From: Aureobasidium sp. EXF-3400
Lineage: Eukaryota > Ascomycota > Dothideomycetes > Dothideales > Saccotheciaceae
Direction: 5' to 3'
Length of the DNA stretch: 64,000 nucleotides
Assembly: GCA_024195585.1 (NCBI GenBank)
Contig: SWBL01000239.1
Location: 1 to 64,000 of the forward strand
Below the pieces are notes generated by a model, which saw nothing but the letters and a program-made list of their open reading frames with translations, was not told where the DNA came from and searched no databases. Position numbers and translations under genes: made by a program. Of the stretch, positions 1 to 10,558 are shown piece by piece. Positions within the stretch are counted from its first letter, which is position 1, and every line of letters begins with the position of its first letter.

Positions 1-96
1 TTCCGTGGCGCAATTGGCTAGCGCGTTCGACTGTTAGAATTTGCTTCGGCATCTTCAGCTATCGAGAGGTTGACAGTTCAAGCCTGTCCGGGAGAG
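1..96 (+). tRNA. tRNA-Asn(GTT), intron-containing, 5' end cut by window edge
   Basis: The D arm (GCGC...GCGC), anticodon stem (TTCGA/TCGAG), T arm (GACAG-TTCAAGC-CTGTC) and 3' acceptor strand CGGGAGA plus discriminator G are all readable. The anticodon GTT is at 33-35. A 24-base intron (37-60) follows the A after the anticodon, the canonical tRNA intron position. The acceptor stem pairs from base 1 inward, but its first two bases lie outside the window. A run of seven T at 102-108 is the RNA polymerase III terminator. Mature product decodes Asn AAC/AAT. Confidence 0.93.
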
Positions 97-101
97 CTTC
101 C

Positions 102-108
102 TTTTTTT
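102..108 (+). terminator. Pol III terminator of tRNA-Asn
   Basis: Run of seven T six bases after the tRNA discriminator base. The remaining bases to 398 hold no gene I can support and act as 3' flank of the next, opposite-strand gene. Confidence 0.8.
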
Positions 109-398
109 GCTTTTGCTCGAGCCATTGTGGTTGGGACAGGGGCTAGGAATCTTTTTGACTCGCAAGGGATTCAAAGTGGGGGTGTGTTTGCACATGTCCT
201 GGGACGTGAGGGCCTAGCGAGTTTTCGTGCCATCTTTTGCTGAAGATCATGAGTGTGATGTTCGACAATCAATATCTGCATCTCTTATCACTCCAGAGGG
301 AGAATTCAGGGTACTTGACGCTAGCAGAGGACAAGAAGACAAAAGCAATCAAGAATATTGTGTTTTCGTTATCATAAAAGCATCAACGACGGCATCGC

Positions 399-1431
399 TC
401 AAACTACAGCAAAGGCGCTGGCATAGCTAACACTGCTGTCATCCACAGTAGCACACTCACTACTGCGTTCGTAGCGTACAAACTTGAACCTAGCAGGACT
501 TTCCAACACCTCCATAGCAGCCATGACAACACCAATCGGATGCCTTCCACAGACCGTATTGCCAGTGTCAGCCAGAGTGTCCAACCAAGCATCGTGACTA
601 CCCGTCTCGCACGCATTCATGCATTCAAAGTCAACTTTCTTGATGCTCTCGTGGATGGGAGGATCTCTAGGTGCCTTTGAGCGTGCCGAGAGCTCTTTCG
701 CATCGCCTGACGAGGGTTGATAGTAAGTATAACGGAACCGCAAACCCCAGTGTGCGAAATCGGAACTGATGACAAAGGCATTGGAAGGGTCTTGAAGATA
801 TGGTGCCAGTAATTCCCCAAATTGCTTCTCGGTGGCTGGGTTTGTGTTGCCAACCATGATGGGGACCAGTTTTGGGAATGAGGACTCTGACGCGAAAGAT
901 CTGGATTGGATCTTGTAGATGTAGGGTAAGTGCATCTCCAGACTGTGTTCATCTTCGTCGACGCTCTTGCTCATCCATTGGAACTTGCCGGTGTCGTAGA
1001 GTTGTTTTGTTGTTTCTCTGTCGACTGTCAGGTTTCCTAGTGGAGTGGCGTATTTGTCGCATTGGCTCAGAGCACATTTGGATAGATAGAAGTGGTGTGA
1101 AGGACCGAGAAGGAAGACACGCTTTGCTTTTGAGATGTCCCACGAGCGGTACGCCCATGCAGCTGCGGGTCCAGAGTATGAGTACCCGGCGTGTCTGGTG
1201 ATCAGTCAAGTCAGTAAGCGGTAGACGCAGACGATGAGGACAATGTTACGGAGCAATGATGACTCTGGCACCGGGAACAGGTAAGGAGCTCAAAGTCTCT
1301 TGAGATGAGACTTGGCCGATGGGCTGTACAGGAGTGTTGACTTTGTCTAACCAACCATCAAGCTGAGTCGAGAGTTGTGATTTGGATGAGCTATACCAGC
1401 TTCCAGCATGGCTTGCTTCGCGGGTTGTCAT
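399..1431 (-). CDS. MEMO1-like protein (Mho1 family)
   Basis: Two exons, 1431..1250 and 1194..399, joined over a 55-base GT...AG intron, give 325 residues. The family (human MEMO1, yeast Mho1) folds like class III extradiol dioxygenases and binds a metal through conserved His/Cys; human MEMO1 acts in receptor tyrosine kinase signalling and copper redox control, while the fungal role is poorly known. Signature blocks are visible: APHAGYSYSG (about residues 60-69, spanning the splice junction, which supports the intron), LLGPSHH, HSLEMHLP near 150, ISSDFAHWG, and CGRHPIG near the C terminus. The start chosen is the ATG giving MTTREASHAGSWY, which matches the family N terminus; the upstream in-frame extension looks non-conserved. 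Length is normal for the family. It diverges from the zinc-cluster gene starting at 1723 over about 290 bases. Confidence 0.93.
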
Positions 1432-1722
1432 AATTTCTATCAGAAGGTCGGTCCAGAAAGGGACGATATGAACAAGCAAAGAGTTCGTTTGGCTTTGGAC
1501 TTCTCGTCAAGAGAGAGCATCAAGGTGAGGAGGAGAGCTGCTCGGCAATTGACATGTGATAACGCTGACGCAATCCGCAACTCGCGTGCTCCTTCCCCGA
1601 CGCGTCCACTTTCTCTGACGCGATCACTTGACGAGAGGACGCATACAGACATTGCATCGACATTGCTATCTACTCAGCCTCCCCATCGCCAACGAGACTC
1701 TACAATCGAACTCACAGCGACC
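1432..1722. promoter_or_regulatory. Divergent promoter, MEMO1-like / zinc-cluster gene
   Basis: Non-coding DNA between two divergently transcribed genes. It contains C/T-rich stretches typical of ascomycete 5' leaders and the repeated element TTGACGAGAG / TCGTCAAGAGAG around 1503-1515 and 1626-1636. No TATA box stands out. Confidence 0.45.
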
Positions 1723-2424
1723 ATGTCCATGAAACGAAAACGCTCAACAGGCTCCCTGTTCCAAACTCCCACCTTCGAAGCCACCTCCTCATCAACGCCC
1801 TTCTCCGGCTCGCCAATCCGCCTACCAAACTTCTTCGTCCAAAGCAAAACCTATGAACCTCAATCCTCTCCCTTCACCCCAAAACATCACACACAAGAAG
1901 AAGAACACACACCACAAAACCTCAACAGTCGAACACGGAAACGCTACCGTGATGCCCGACCAGAAGAATCCCAAATTCATGGTACGAGTCTCTTCTTCCA
2001 CCATACTTCTATACTGTCTCTGGAAAATATACTAACAACACTCATAGCGTCAACAGTAGAAAAACTCTTTCAAGCGCAAAAAGCCCACCCACACGCCTCA
2101 CCGCAACCGTCACAACCTCAACTTCAATACTCAACCCAATTTCCGCCGCAAGAAGCCCAGCCGCTGCAAAAATCGACGTTACATTCTTTCTGGCATTTAC
2201 CACAAACGTCACAAACACCGCAATATGAGATGGCACCGAGGATACCACAACAGGAGATTGTTGTGTGTGATGGTTGTGATGGGCTGTTGCAGTCTGAGTC
2301 CCCGTACGGGATGAATACGTTGGATGTGGAGACTATGTGTACGGCCTGTGAAAAACATGTGTGTAATACTTGTGCTATAACTGCTGAGACGAGGTTGTGT
2401 CTGGATTGCGCTATGCAGGGCTAA
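1723..2424 (+). CDS. Hypothetical protein with C-terminal Cys-pair cluster
   Basis: I do not recognise the family. Exons 1723..1981 and 2048..2424 give 211 residues. The intron (66 bases) has GTACGA at the donor, TACTAACA as a perfect branch point and CATAG as acceptor; it is a multiple of three and stop-free, so the unspliced frame would also be open (233 residues). The N-terminal half is Ser/Thr/Pro/Gln-rich and low in complexity with basic KRKR and RTRKR patches; the C terminus has four CxxC pairs (CDGC, CTAC, CNTC, CLDC) spaced like a double zinc ribbon. Inference: a nuclear zinc-binding protein. The start chosen is ATG-TCC-ATG-AAACGA after a CACAGCGACC leader; an open extension upstream overlaps the divergent gene and looks like leader sequence. 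Confidence 0.7.
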   Translation: MSMKRKRSTGSLFQTPTFEATSSSTPFSGSPIRLPNFFVQSKTYEPQSSPFTPKHHTQEEEHTPQNLNSRTRKRYRDARPEESQIHGTSLFFHHTSILSLENILTTLIASTVEKLFQAQKAHPHASPQPSQPQLQYSTQFPPQEAQPLQKSTLHSFWHLPQTSQTPQYEMAPRIPQQEIVVCDGCDGLLQSESPYGMNTLDVETMCTACEKHVCNTCAITAETRLCLDCAMQG

Positions 2425-2627
2425 GAGTAATGTTCTTCTGTTCTTTCAGCGAGAGCGTTCGGAGTACTGGAAAACATCATGCGTTTCTATGGCTACAACG
2501 CGGATGTCTTCAAGCACATGTGGAGGAAGTATTTGGAAAGCAAAACATCATTGAATTACCATTCAACTCCTTCTAGAATTACCATGTCCCGACGTTTTAC
2601 CAGAGACGCGACTCTACCTCTTTTTGT

Positions 2628-4827
2628 CTATTCTCTACGCTTCTTGCCCTCCTCCATGTACCCAAGTCTGGCATCACTCTTGCCACGACCGTGCTTGGAA
2701 ACCATGGATCCAAGCAGAGGGTCTCTACTTACACGCTCCAGAGTCTCTTGGTAACTTTCAAGAGCATGTGCTGGTGTGTTGAGCTTCGGCCAGTTGACCT
2801 GTAATTTGTTAGTGACTCAGCTACAATATTTAGAAGAGCGCGACAGCTTACGTAGAGACCTCCATGAGAGAGGATAAATCTGGCAGACCATGCCGCAGCA
2901 ACAACACAAATGAGAACAAAGATTCTCAACGGCCACACAGTGGCATCCGGCAGACGGCGTGTGAAGAGCGAGATGAAGATGAGGAAAACACAGGCAGCCA
3001 GGATATAAGGCAGAGATTGAATGAGCACCGGTCTGGTGTCTGCAAACTGATGTGCCGATCCCAGGCCTGAAGGGTCGGGTGCGTAAGTACCGAGGAACAG
3101 ATCAAAGGCATCTTGTCTGGGTCCATCGAGGAAGTTGTTGCAAACGTAGCGGGTGATTGAGTTGTTCAGATCCTGCAGAGCACCGGCACGCGTTCTGTTA
3201 CCGGTACGGGTGAAGTCTGTCTTAAGAGCGCCAGTGCCCGAGTAAGACTTACTAACAACATCTGCGTTATCTGCCCACACATTGCGGAACAAGTGTTCAA
3301 ACGCAGCGTCTTCCTGGGCGTTCTCTCCAGCCTTCAAGATACCGACGTCTGTCAACATACGAAAAAGAGTGAAGCGACCAAGCATGGACTGAACAACGTT
3401 TGTACGATCCAAGCAATCCATGCAGTTGGTACGAACAACAGCAGTCTGTCGGCTCAAGATCTGTACACCACCACTTGGCTTGTCGACACCACGGAAGTAT
3501 TCTCCCTTCATCAAACCATCCTTGAGCTGGTCAAGAAGAAGTTGGGCACGGTGCCACTTCAATCCCTTGGTCTCGTTGTGGAAGTCAAAGTAGACGTAGT
3601 GCAGCTTGTCAAATTCATGACGGCCGCCTTGAGGTTCAAGAATATGGAACTTCTCTCTCGTCGTGCGATCGGCCTCGGTATCCTCTGCAGGGTTCGATAC
3701 GAGCAGCTTTACCATGTCTTCGTAAGCCTCCTTGACCTTCTGCTCGCGACCCTTTTGGTTGACAAGGTTGACCAGATAGTTCTCTCCGTAAAGCTTGATC
3801 TGTTCATCAAAGTGAAGCTTTGCTGCATGAACAGCGGATTGAACACCTCTGATCTGCAGTTTAGGGGTGTATTTCAGGGTGTTGACCTCGGCCCAGTAGA
3901 CGGGAACACTGCCTCTGGTTTGGACATAGGACAAGACTTGAGTCTCTCCACCAGGGAGCTTGTTGTTGGAGAAACCACCGTCGCCAGCAAAGGTTGTCAT
4001 TCCACTAGAAGCGTCATCGTTCAAAATGACAATCTGTTCGGTTTCATTGAAGTTTGAAGCATGTCCTTGCTCGTCCAGTCCACGAGAAAAGTAGCGAGTA
4101 CCAGCGCGGTGTCTTGAGCGACGGGTGATGAGAATGAAAGTCATGGGAGCACTCTTGACGGATGTGTTTGTGATTCTGAGCATGCCGTACATGACGGGCA
4201 GAATATAGGGATCCATAGCGGATTGGGGACCAACATTTTGACGCCGAGCTCCTTGTCCCTGACGGAAGTTGATGAGATCAGTTTGGATGAATTTGTTCCA
4301 GAAAAAGCGGTCATCAGCTCTTGCCCAGAGGGGAGAGGATTGATCAATTTCAGCCTGTCTTTGGAAAGAGTTTGTGAGATCAAAAGTGTATGAGAAGAAC
4401 AAAGGGCTGGTCTTGAGCAGAGTGTTGACCAGACCAAGATAAATGTCCTCGTCAGGATCACGAACTTGTCTCTCGCGGAGAGGCAGTAGTTCAGTAGCGA
4501 CAACTCTGTAAATTTGATGACCCTTGATCCTACCCATAGCCTGGGCCTTTGTGATGACAACGATGTACTTGTCTAGTAGAGAATGAGTAATCAAAAGGGT
4601 CGAGTGGAAACAAAGAACATACCGAGGCGTAGACTAATGATTCCGAGAATGCCCTGGATGCTTGTAACTCTTTGACCACCCAAGAGCTTGCCATCGTGGA
4701 GACGAATATCACCAGATGGGCGCTCTACGACCAGGGTAGGGGCAGATGGCGAGGAAGGAGACGAGAAGGCATAGTGGTTGGAAGAAGCGTGGACATTGAT
4801 GTCGCGAAAAGGAAGGAGGGCACTCAT
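2628..4827 (-). CDS. SAC1: Phosphoinositide phosphatase Sac1
   Basis: Three exons (4827..4623, 4572..2852, 2798..2628) encode 698 residues. Sac1 dephosphorylates PtdIns4P (also PI3P) at the ER/Golgi and ER-plasma membrane contacts. The Sac domain fills the N-terminal two thirds, and the catalytic CX5R signature is plain in RTNCMDCLDRTNVVQ. Near the C terminus are two hydrophobic helices (around ILAACVFLIFISLF and IFVLICVVAAAWSARFIL), the normal ER anchor, followed by the conserved cytosolic tail beginning NWPKLNTPAHALESY and ending in KKRRE. The last splice junction restores LYVNWPKL, which confirms it. A GTAAGT inside the tail (codons GTA AGT of ERVSRD) resembles a donor, but the frame continues through family-like sequence, so I keep it as coding. 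Divergent from the Rab5 gene. Confidence 0.96.
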
Positions 4828-5222
4828 GTTGTATGGAATGATATCAAAAATGCGACAACAAGACAGGAGCTAGCAGACAAAGAGACGTGTGGCAGTTCAA
4901 ATGAGCATGACGACGCGCCGAAATCTGGCCAGGACCCGTTTGGGGATTGATTGTCTTGGCAAGGCGGAGGGAAGGCGCAAGGTTTGAGCAGCGAGCAAGA
5001 TTGGCAGAGGCAGATTGGCAGGCAGCTGCACAGCACACGGCCGTCGTCATCCTAACAGCCAACACCTCGCCAGACTCTCAGACGCTTGTCGTGTTTCGGC
5101 TTCATATCATCCCAACTTCCATACCGCCTACCCACACCCTCACCGCTATCGACTCTTTTACACCTCTATCGCAGTCGCCCACGTCAGCCGCCCGTATCTT
5201 CCACGCACACCCACCGCCCAAC
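4828..5222. promoter_or_regulatory. Divergent promoter SAC1 / RAB5
   Basis: A 395-base shared upstream region. The side facing the GTPase is C/T-rich (about 5090-5220, many CCACC and CACCC words), typical of an ascomycete 5' leader. No TATA box is obvious. Confidence 0.5.
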
Positions 5223-6050
5223 ATGTCCGCCCGCCAGCAACAAATGGGCCGACCAGGCGGCGCTCGCTTCGCTCAGTTCAAGCTTGTTCTTTTGGGTACG
5301 CCTTATCTCCTCCCACCACGCCTCGAGTCTGTATGCTGACCATGTTCTCACAGGCGAATCCGCCGTCGGAAAGGTGCGCCATTACTTATCAACACGACCC
5401 CCGAATAAACACATCTAACGCATGGCAGAGTTCGCTCGTCCTCCGTTTCGTCAAGGACCAGTTCGACGACTACCGGGAATCCACCATCGGCGCCGCCTTC
5501 CTGACTCAAACTATTGCCCTCGATGACACGACCACTGTCAAGTTCGAGATCTGGGATACCGCAGGTCAAGAGCGCTACAAGTCCCTGGCCCCCATGTACT
5601 ACCGCAATGCAAACTGCGCCGTCGTAGTCTACGACATTACTCAGGCTGTACGCTCAACTGCAAATCTCCGTTTGCGACCCTCCACTAACACAATTCACAT
5701 AGGCATCCCTCGACAAGGCAAAGGCTTGGGTCAAGGAGCTGCAACGTCAAGCCAACGAGAACATCATCATTGCTCTTGCCGGAAACAAGCTCGATCTTGT
5801 CACCGAGGAGCCCGACAAGCGCGCTGTCTCCACCGCCGATGCCGAACAATACGCCCAGGAAGCCGGTCTGCTCTTCTTCGAGACGTCGGCAAAGACAGCC
5901 GAGAACGTCAAGGAACTCTTCACCGCCATCGCAAAGAAGCTCCCCATCGAACAAGCCACCCAGAGAGGCATGCGCGGTGCCCCCAGACCCGGTGTTGATC
6001 TCCGACCCGAGGCTTCCGGCACACAGGCTGGACAGGGCTGCCAATGTTAG
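5223..6050 (+). CDS. Rab5-type small GTPase (Vps21/Ypt5 family)
   Basis: Four exons (5223..5295, 5354..5373, 5429..5647, 5703..6050) give 219 residues. It is an early-endosome Rab, cycling between GTP and GDP to recruit tethering and PI3-kinase effectors. Visible motifs: P-loop GESAVGKSS, switch I with [11 protein letters not shown] (the AAF of Rab5), WDTAGQE in switch II, GNKLDL for guanine specificity, ETSAK, and a C-terminal CQC for double geranylgeranylation. The P-loop is assembled from three exons; exon 2 is only 20 bases. The start is the ATG giving [25 protein letters not shown]. All junctions rebuild invariant residues, so the model is secure. The 500 bases after the stop are 3' flank. 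Confidence 0.96.
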
Positions 6051-6553
6051 ACGACTTCCTCTGAACTTTGACCTTTTTACAGCGCACGATTTCTGGCTTT
6101 TGGTTTCTCACATTCTCCCAGCGAAGACGTCACGGATGCGACGTGTACCATGTACACACACAACAGGTCACGGTGGATACTGCCTCTTTTCTTCGATATG
6201 AATACGAGAGGGCGTTTGGTGCATCATCTGGGCTTGGGGGTCTTCCTTTCATCTTTATTTTCCTTTTGCATCTAGTTTGTAATACCGTTCTCCGACTGAT
6301 ACCCTTGGCTTTTTACCCTGAACCACTCGTCTCGTTGTTTTTGTTGGAATATTGGAAGTAGAATCGTGAGTGTACATGCTCGAAATTGGTCCAGAGTGCC
6401 CGGATTCCCATATCGCCCCTTCCCGAAAGGTGCGACTCCCTCTTGAGACCTAAACCTTGGCTTTCAGTATTCTTTCGCCCATGTACATCTGGCATCCTCA
6501 AACAAGGACAACCTCGAGCGTTTTTAAACATTAGAAATTCACCATCGAGTATC
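6051..6553 (+). other. Gap: 3' flank of RAB5 and leader of next gene
   Basis: T-rich 3' untranslated-like sequence to about 6360, then C/T-rich sequence. An in-frame upstream ATG at 6386 could extend the next gene by 56 residues; otherwise nothing recognised. Confidence 0.4.
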
Positions 6554-7102
6554 ATGCTCATCCAGCACCGAGTCCCCCCGAGTACACTTGTGCGTCTTCG
6601 GTATGCAAGCTTCGGCCTGCCAAACAAGAGTCACAGCCATCGCTTTCACCATCCCATCTGGCCGACCACTACCTGCTCTTATCATGCCACTGCTAAACTC
6701 GTCAGTATCATTTCCGACCGAGTCCATGTTATTACTAATGTGCTCGAACAATAGTCTCGCCCTGCTGGACTCCACAAACGCCGGTCAGTCAGTCTGCGCA
6801 AGAAAGCCGAGTCCGAAGTCAACACCAAAAATCTCATGATGAAGATCTTGCAACAACAGCATGCCATCTCCAAGACCCAAGCCGAAATATTGAACACTCA
6901 ACACAGCAACTATCACGCTCTCCTTGAGATTACCGAGAACATGCAACACACTATCAGCCGCATCGAGTCGGTCAAGGATGATGTCCAAGTCAGTGACAAG
7001 ATCGCTTTTGCTGCTGGCTTTGGTTGTGGCCTTCTTGTCTTGTTGGGTATCTGGCTGTCTCCTTTTGGTGGCAAAGACAAGGATGATGATGCTGAAAAGT
7101 GA
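6554..7102 (+). CDS. Small putative tail-anchored membrane protein
   Basis: Not recognised as a named family. Exons 6554..6700 and 6755..7102 give 164 residues; the 54-base intron ends in ...CAATAG, whose TAG would stop the unspliced frame. The N terminus is basic with Arg/His/Ser and few acids (mitochondrial-targeting-like); the middle (KAESEVNTKNLMMKILQQQHAI onward) is heptad-like and probably coiled coil; a single hydrophobic helix (IAFAAGFGCGLLVLLGIWL) lies near the end, followed by a charged tail GGKDKDDDAEK. That layout fits a C-terminally anchored protein of mitochondria or ER. Start uncertain: an in-frame ATG at 6386 is also possible. Confidence 0.6.
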
Positions 7103-7905
7103 TTTCCCGATCTCGAGTCTAGAGAGGCCTTGAAGTAAACTTGAGAAGGTTAGTGCAAACATTGGCCGAGCTGATGATCGATCCAAAGCTTTTTCCATTG
7201 GTGCTGTTGCTACAAAACCACAAGAATCTCCTATTACTACGCAACTTTATACCTTGGCTCATGATATTGTGTCTTTGCACAAAGATCTGTAACTTTACTT
7301 CTATGATTAAGATCAAAAGTTCAGAGTACGACATTGCCGAACAACGACCATACCGCATGGCGATGATGTAACTTGTACTGACATTCACTCACATCGTCCG
7401 ATCGTACGTCACCGTCGCCGTCGCCGTCGTGTCGGTCACTCGGGATACCGATTGGTCGACGGTGTCTGCCTAAGCGGCGCCGGCTCGACAATAGTAGCCT
7501 CACAATAGCAGCATTCACAATAGTAGCTTTCACAATAGTAGCTTCACAATAGCTGCCTCACTATAAGTATCTCATACAGCAGCTGCTCTTCTATGGTTCT
7601 GCTCTCCACCACTTCAAACCTTTGACCATCATCTGTCTCCAACTACCCCTACCTGGATCATACCCTTTCAACCTTTGTTCACATCATCTCACTTCTCCTT
7701 CCCTCGTCAGCCGGCTCCCGGCGCCGCTCGTGGCTGGTCGACGTATCGTCTCAATCGTCGTACCGTCTCGGACGCCGCATCGTCTCGACGACCGCTGCCT
7801 ACCGAGTGCGAGTTCCTGGCTGCGGAATTTTCCCACTCAATTCTCTTGCTCAACCTCTCATATCCAACATCATTCATCCCTGTAACCAAGTCACAACTAC
7901 TCACA
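7103..7905 (+). promoter_or_regulatory. Gap: long leader/promoter of the F-box-like gene
   Basis: 800 bases without a supported gene. It contains a GTC/GCC microrepeat at about 7403-7437 and the 15-base tandem repeat at 7486-7587 (separate entry). From about 7600 the sequence is C/T-rich, like a 5' untranslated leader. The frame of the next gene stays open upstream to 7675, but the residues there look unselected. Confidence 0.4.
7486..7587 (+). repeat. Minisatellite, about 15-base unit, 5-7 copies
   Basis: Head-to-tail copies of a unit close to CACAATAGTAGCTTT: starts at 7486, 7501, 7516, 7531, 7545, then two more diverged copies at 7559 and 7573. Units are 14-15 bases, so it is unlikely to be a coding repeat. 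It lies about 320-420 bases upstream of the next gene's ATG. Confidence 0.85.
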
Positions 7906-9282
7906 ATGGCTCCTCCCCGTTTCACCACTCGATACTTCGTGCACTTTGATGGTAGTTGGGAACGTCTACCCGACCATCAACAACCTAAATGCAGACTCCA
8001 CGAACAGGTGCTCGAGATGAAGGATCAATTCAAGACCAGCTCGTTCGACGACCATACCCTGGATGTCTCCATCACAATCAGCAAGAAGTTTGGCCATGTC
8101 GACTGGGAAAATCCACCTGAGAGCATCCTCTTCGATTTCGACTTCTACCCGGACCGTGAACGCAATCGCACTTTGCTTGCTCGCGCTCACAAGGATGAAG
8201 TTCAAGTCCTGCTGAACAACAAGTGGACCCTCATGTTCGACTACCTCAAGCAAGTGTCCAAGAACAACAAGAAGTTCAATCCCAACCAGAGTGATCGATT
8301 CTGCTCGGCGACAAGTGACTACCTACAAAACTCCTGGTGGCGTTCAAACGGCAAGTCTTTCCGTTTTCTCGACTTGCCCGCCGAGTTGAGAACTCAAGTC
8401 TACCGCTTTGCTGCTCCACAGGAAGCAATTGAAGCATTCCCATGGCGCAATCTGCGCGGCGGTTACCGTCGCAATGCCATCCCAGAAGTCGGCAAAAACA
8501 ACCGCATGACCGCTGCACTGTTCGTAGTCAACAAGCAAGTCTACAAAGAGATGCGCGACTACATGTTCGACAATCTCCCCTTGCTCATCAACCACTATCG
8601 AATTCTCAACATGATCAAGGACCTCTCTTGGTTCCCCCGTGACCAAATCACTCAGCTCACCCTGGATCTGCCTACCCCTCAGGATTTCGTCAAGCTATTC
8701 GGTCTCAACGGCAGAAATCTGATTACTGATGAAGAGTTTGTTTTCGAAGGCAAGGAACTGGCAGCCATCCATTTATCCCGAGAGAAGCTGCCCAACATCA
8801 AAAAGTTTGAGGTCATTATTCCACGCCGCAGCCTCTTGGAGCCCAAGCTCAAGAGCTATTGTCAGACTCGCATTGCCACCATGATCCTCGAGATCATGTG
8901 GGACACCATCTATGGCCACCCACTGGTCGTCAACGGTCAGATCAAGAAATGGCAGAAGAAGCATTGGGAGCAGGCGGCCGCTCAAGCCCACAAGGAGTAC
9001 GAACAAGTCCGTGCTGATACCCCTGACGGCGGCGGCGTCCGAGTTACTCAAGAAGACATCGACAAGCACGAGGGCAAGACTGACCTCACCGACTACGACG
9101 AGGATGGAAACTGCTGCTACTGCAACTTGTCTTGCTGTTCTCTTCACGACGATGAACCAGATGAGGAACACGAGTACCTCTTTCCATTCCTCTGCTCGTG
9201 CTTTCCTATTTGCGGAGATAACTACTACGTCTGGACCGACGAAGACTGGGTCAAGGACTTTGAAGAAGATAATGACGAGTGA
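7906..9282 (+). CDS. F-box-like hypothetical protein
   Basis: Single exon, 458 residues, starting at the ATG of MAPPRFTTRY in a good ACAATGGC context. Around residue 152 is FRFLDLPAELRTQVYRFAAP, the degenerate F-box/LPxELR-type element found in large fungal lineage-expanded families. The remainder resembles those families in length and in the rows of leucine and aromatic residues, but I see no enzyme motif. The C terminus is unusual: an acidic stretch (KTDLTDYDEDG), then a cysteine cluster (CCYCNLSCC ... LCSCFPICG), then an acidic tail ending EEDNDE. Inference: a substrate adaptor of a ubiquitin ligase or an orphan member of that family. No partner genes nearby. Confidence 0.72.
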   Translation: MAPPRFTTRYFVHFDGSWERLPDHQQPKCRLHEQVLEMKDQFKTSSFDDHTLDVSITISKKFGHVDWENPPESILFDFDFYPDRERNRTLLARAHKDEVQVLLNNKWTLMFDYLKQVSKNNKKFNPNQSDRFCSATSDYLQNSWWRSNGKSFRFLDLPAELRTQVYRFAAPQEAIEAFPWRNLRGGYRRNAIPEVGKNNRMTAALFVVNKQVYKEMRDYMFDNLPLLINHYRILNMIKDLSWFPRDQITQLTLDLPTPQDFVKLFGLNGRNLITDEEFVFEGKELAAIHLSREKLPNIKKFEVIIPRRSLLEPKLKSYCQTRIATMILEIMWDTIYGHPLVVNGQIKKWQKKHWEQAAAQAHKEYEQVRADTPDGGGVRVTQEDIDKHEGKTDLTDYDEDGNCCYCNLSCCSLHDDEPDEEHEYLFPFLCSCFPICGDNYYVWTDEDWVKDFEEDNDE

Positions 9283-10558
9283 AACACATCACGTTCCAAA
9301 CACCACTCACCATTCGAACACTGCATCATCCTCCGAACTTCACATCATCATTCCAACACCACATCACCACTCAAACATCACATCACGATTTAACGACTCG
9401 TCCATCACCGAATCACGAATTCTCAACGACGAAAACAGAAGAACATGATCGACCAAACCAACAAGAAGCGTTTCTGCTTCTTGCATTCCAGTTTTTGAAG
9501 AAAAACAAGCACTTGGAAACAACATTCAACACTTTTGCATCAAGCAATCAACCAGCAAGGACATGAGGAGAGTCCTACAAGAGGACAGCAGCGGAGGAAT
9601 CAAATTGCACACACAACGAGACGCCATGAGAGCGCACCTTTTCCTTTTTTTCCCTTTGTCATTTTCATTTTTCGATTTTCATCCCACGACTTCTTGGAAA
9701 AGCACAAAAAAAGACGCCAGGAAAGAAGCAGGGAGAGCAGAAGGAGATTGGAAATGCATACAGTAATGGAAGAACGAGGTTGCAGAAGCAGTGATTAATA
9801 GCGAGAGAGAGAAGGAGAAGTCAGCGAGGCGTGTTATTCCCCAAGTAATTAATCAATCGAATTCCCAATGATCAAAATGATTTTTCTTTGAAAGTATGTT
9901 TATTGTTTATCGCTTTGTTTGTGCTCACTTTCTCCCTGTCGCCGTTGGTTCTTTTGTTCCCTGTGCTCATTCTCATCCACGCAGGAGAAGCATCACCCGT
10001 GGTATCTAAGCGGCCATGCGGTTGAGAAGGTACGACCGGAGATCCAAAGACTTAAGACAACAACTCAACGCCTGCTCAAGACGGACAAGTGGACAAATCC
10101 TGAGCAACTGCCGGACTGGGCGTCCCAAGCTATTTAGCATCTGGGGATATAGCAGAGGACCAGGAGAACAAGTCGAGCATTCTTACTACGGGAGGCGATA
10201 CACGAAGCACAATCAACATGAAGGAAACGCCGAGTATCGCAGCGCTATGCGAGTCTGCTGAACCCTTCTGTGGAGGGCTACATAGATGATCTTGTGCGAG
10301 AGCAGATGTCATTGGATGGATATCGTATCGAAGGATGAATCTGGAGTAGATGTATCACCAAAACCCGAGCCAGTAAAAGAGAATTTGGGTGCTGTCATAC
10401 AAGGAAAGAAAAAAGACATGTTTTGATTATCATATATACGAAGAAGAACAAATGGTATCTCTCGAGGGTATATGGACGCGTGTCCAAAAGCAGGCATGAT
10501 TCAGAATATGGTACAAAAGAGAAGGGAAAATGCAGAAAGTGCAAGTGCGTAGAAGGAA
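9283..10558 (+). other. Gap: low-complexity 3' region, no clear gene
   Basis: 9283-9410 is rich in CAC/ATC words (CACATCA repeated), probably 3' untranslated sequence. 9560-9830 is purine-rich. Several short open frames exist, none with family features. Nothing RNA-like recognised. Confidence 0.4.

Noticed and set aside
3293..4057. 254-codon open frame on the plus strand across SAC1
   Set aside because: Exact antisense shadow of the Sac1 coding exon; Sac1 motifs on the other strand are unmistakable.
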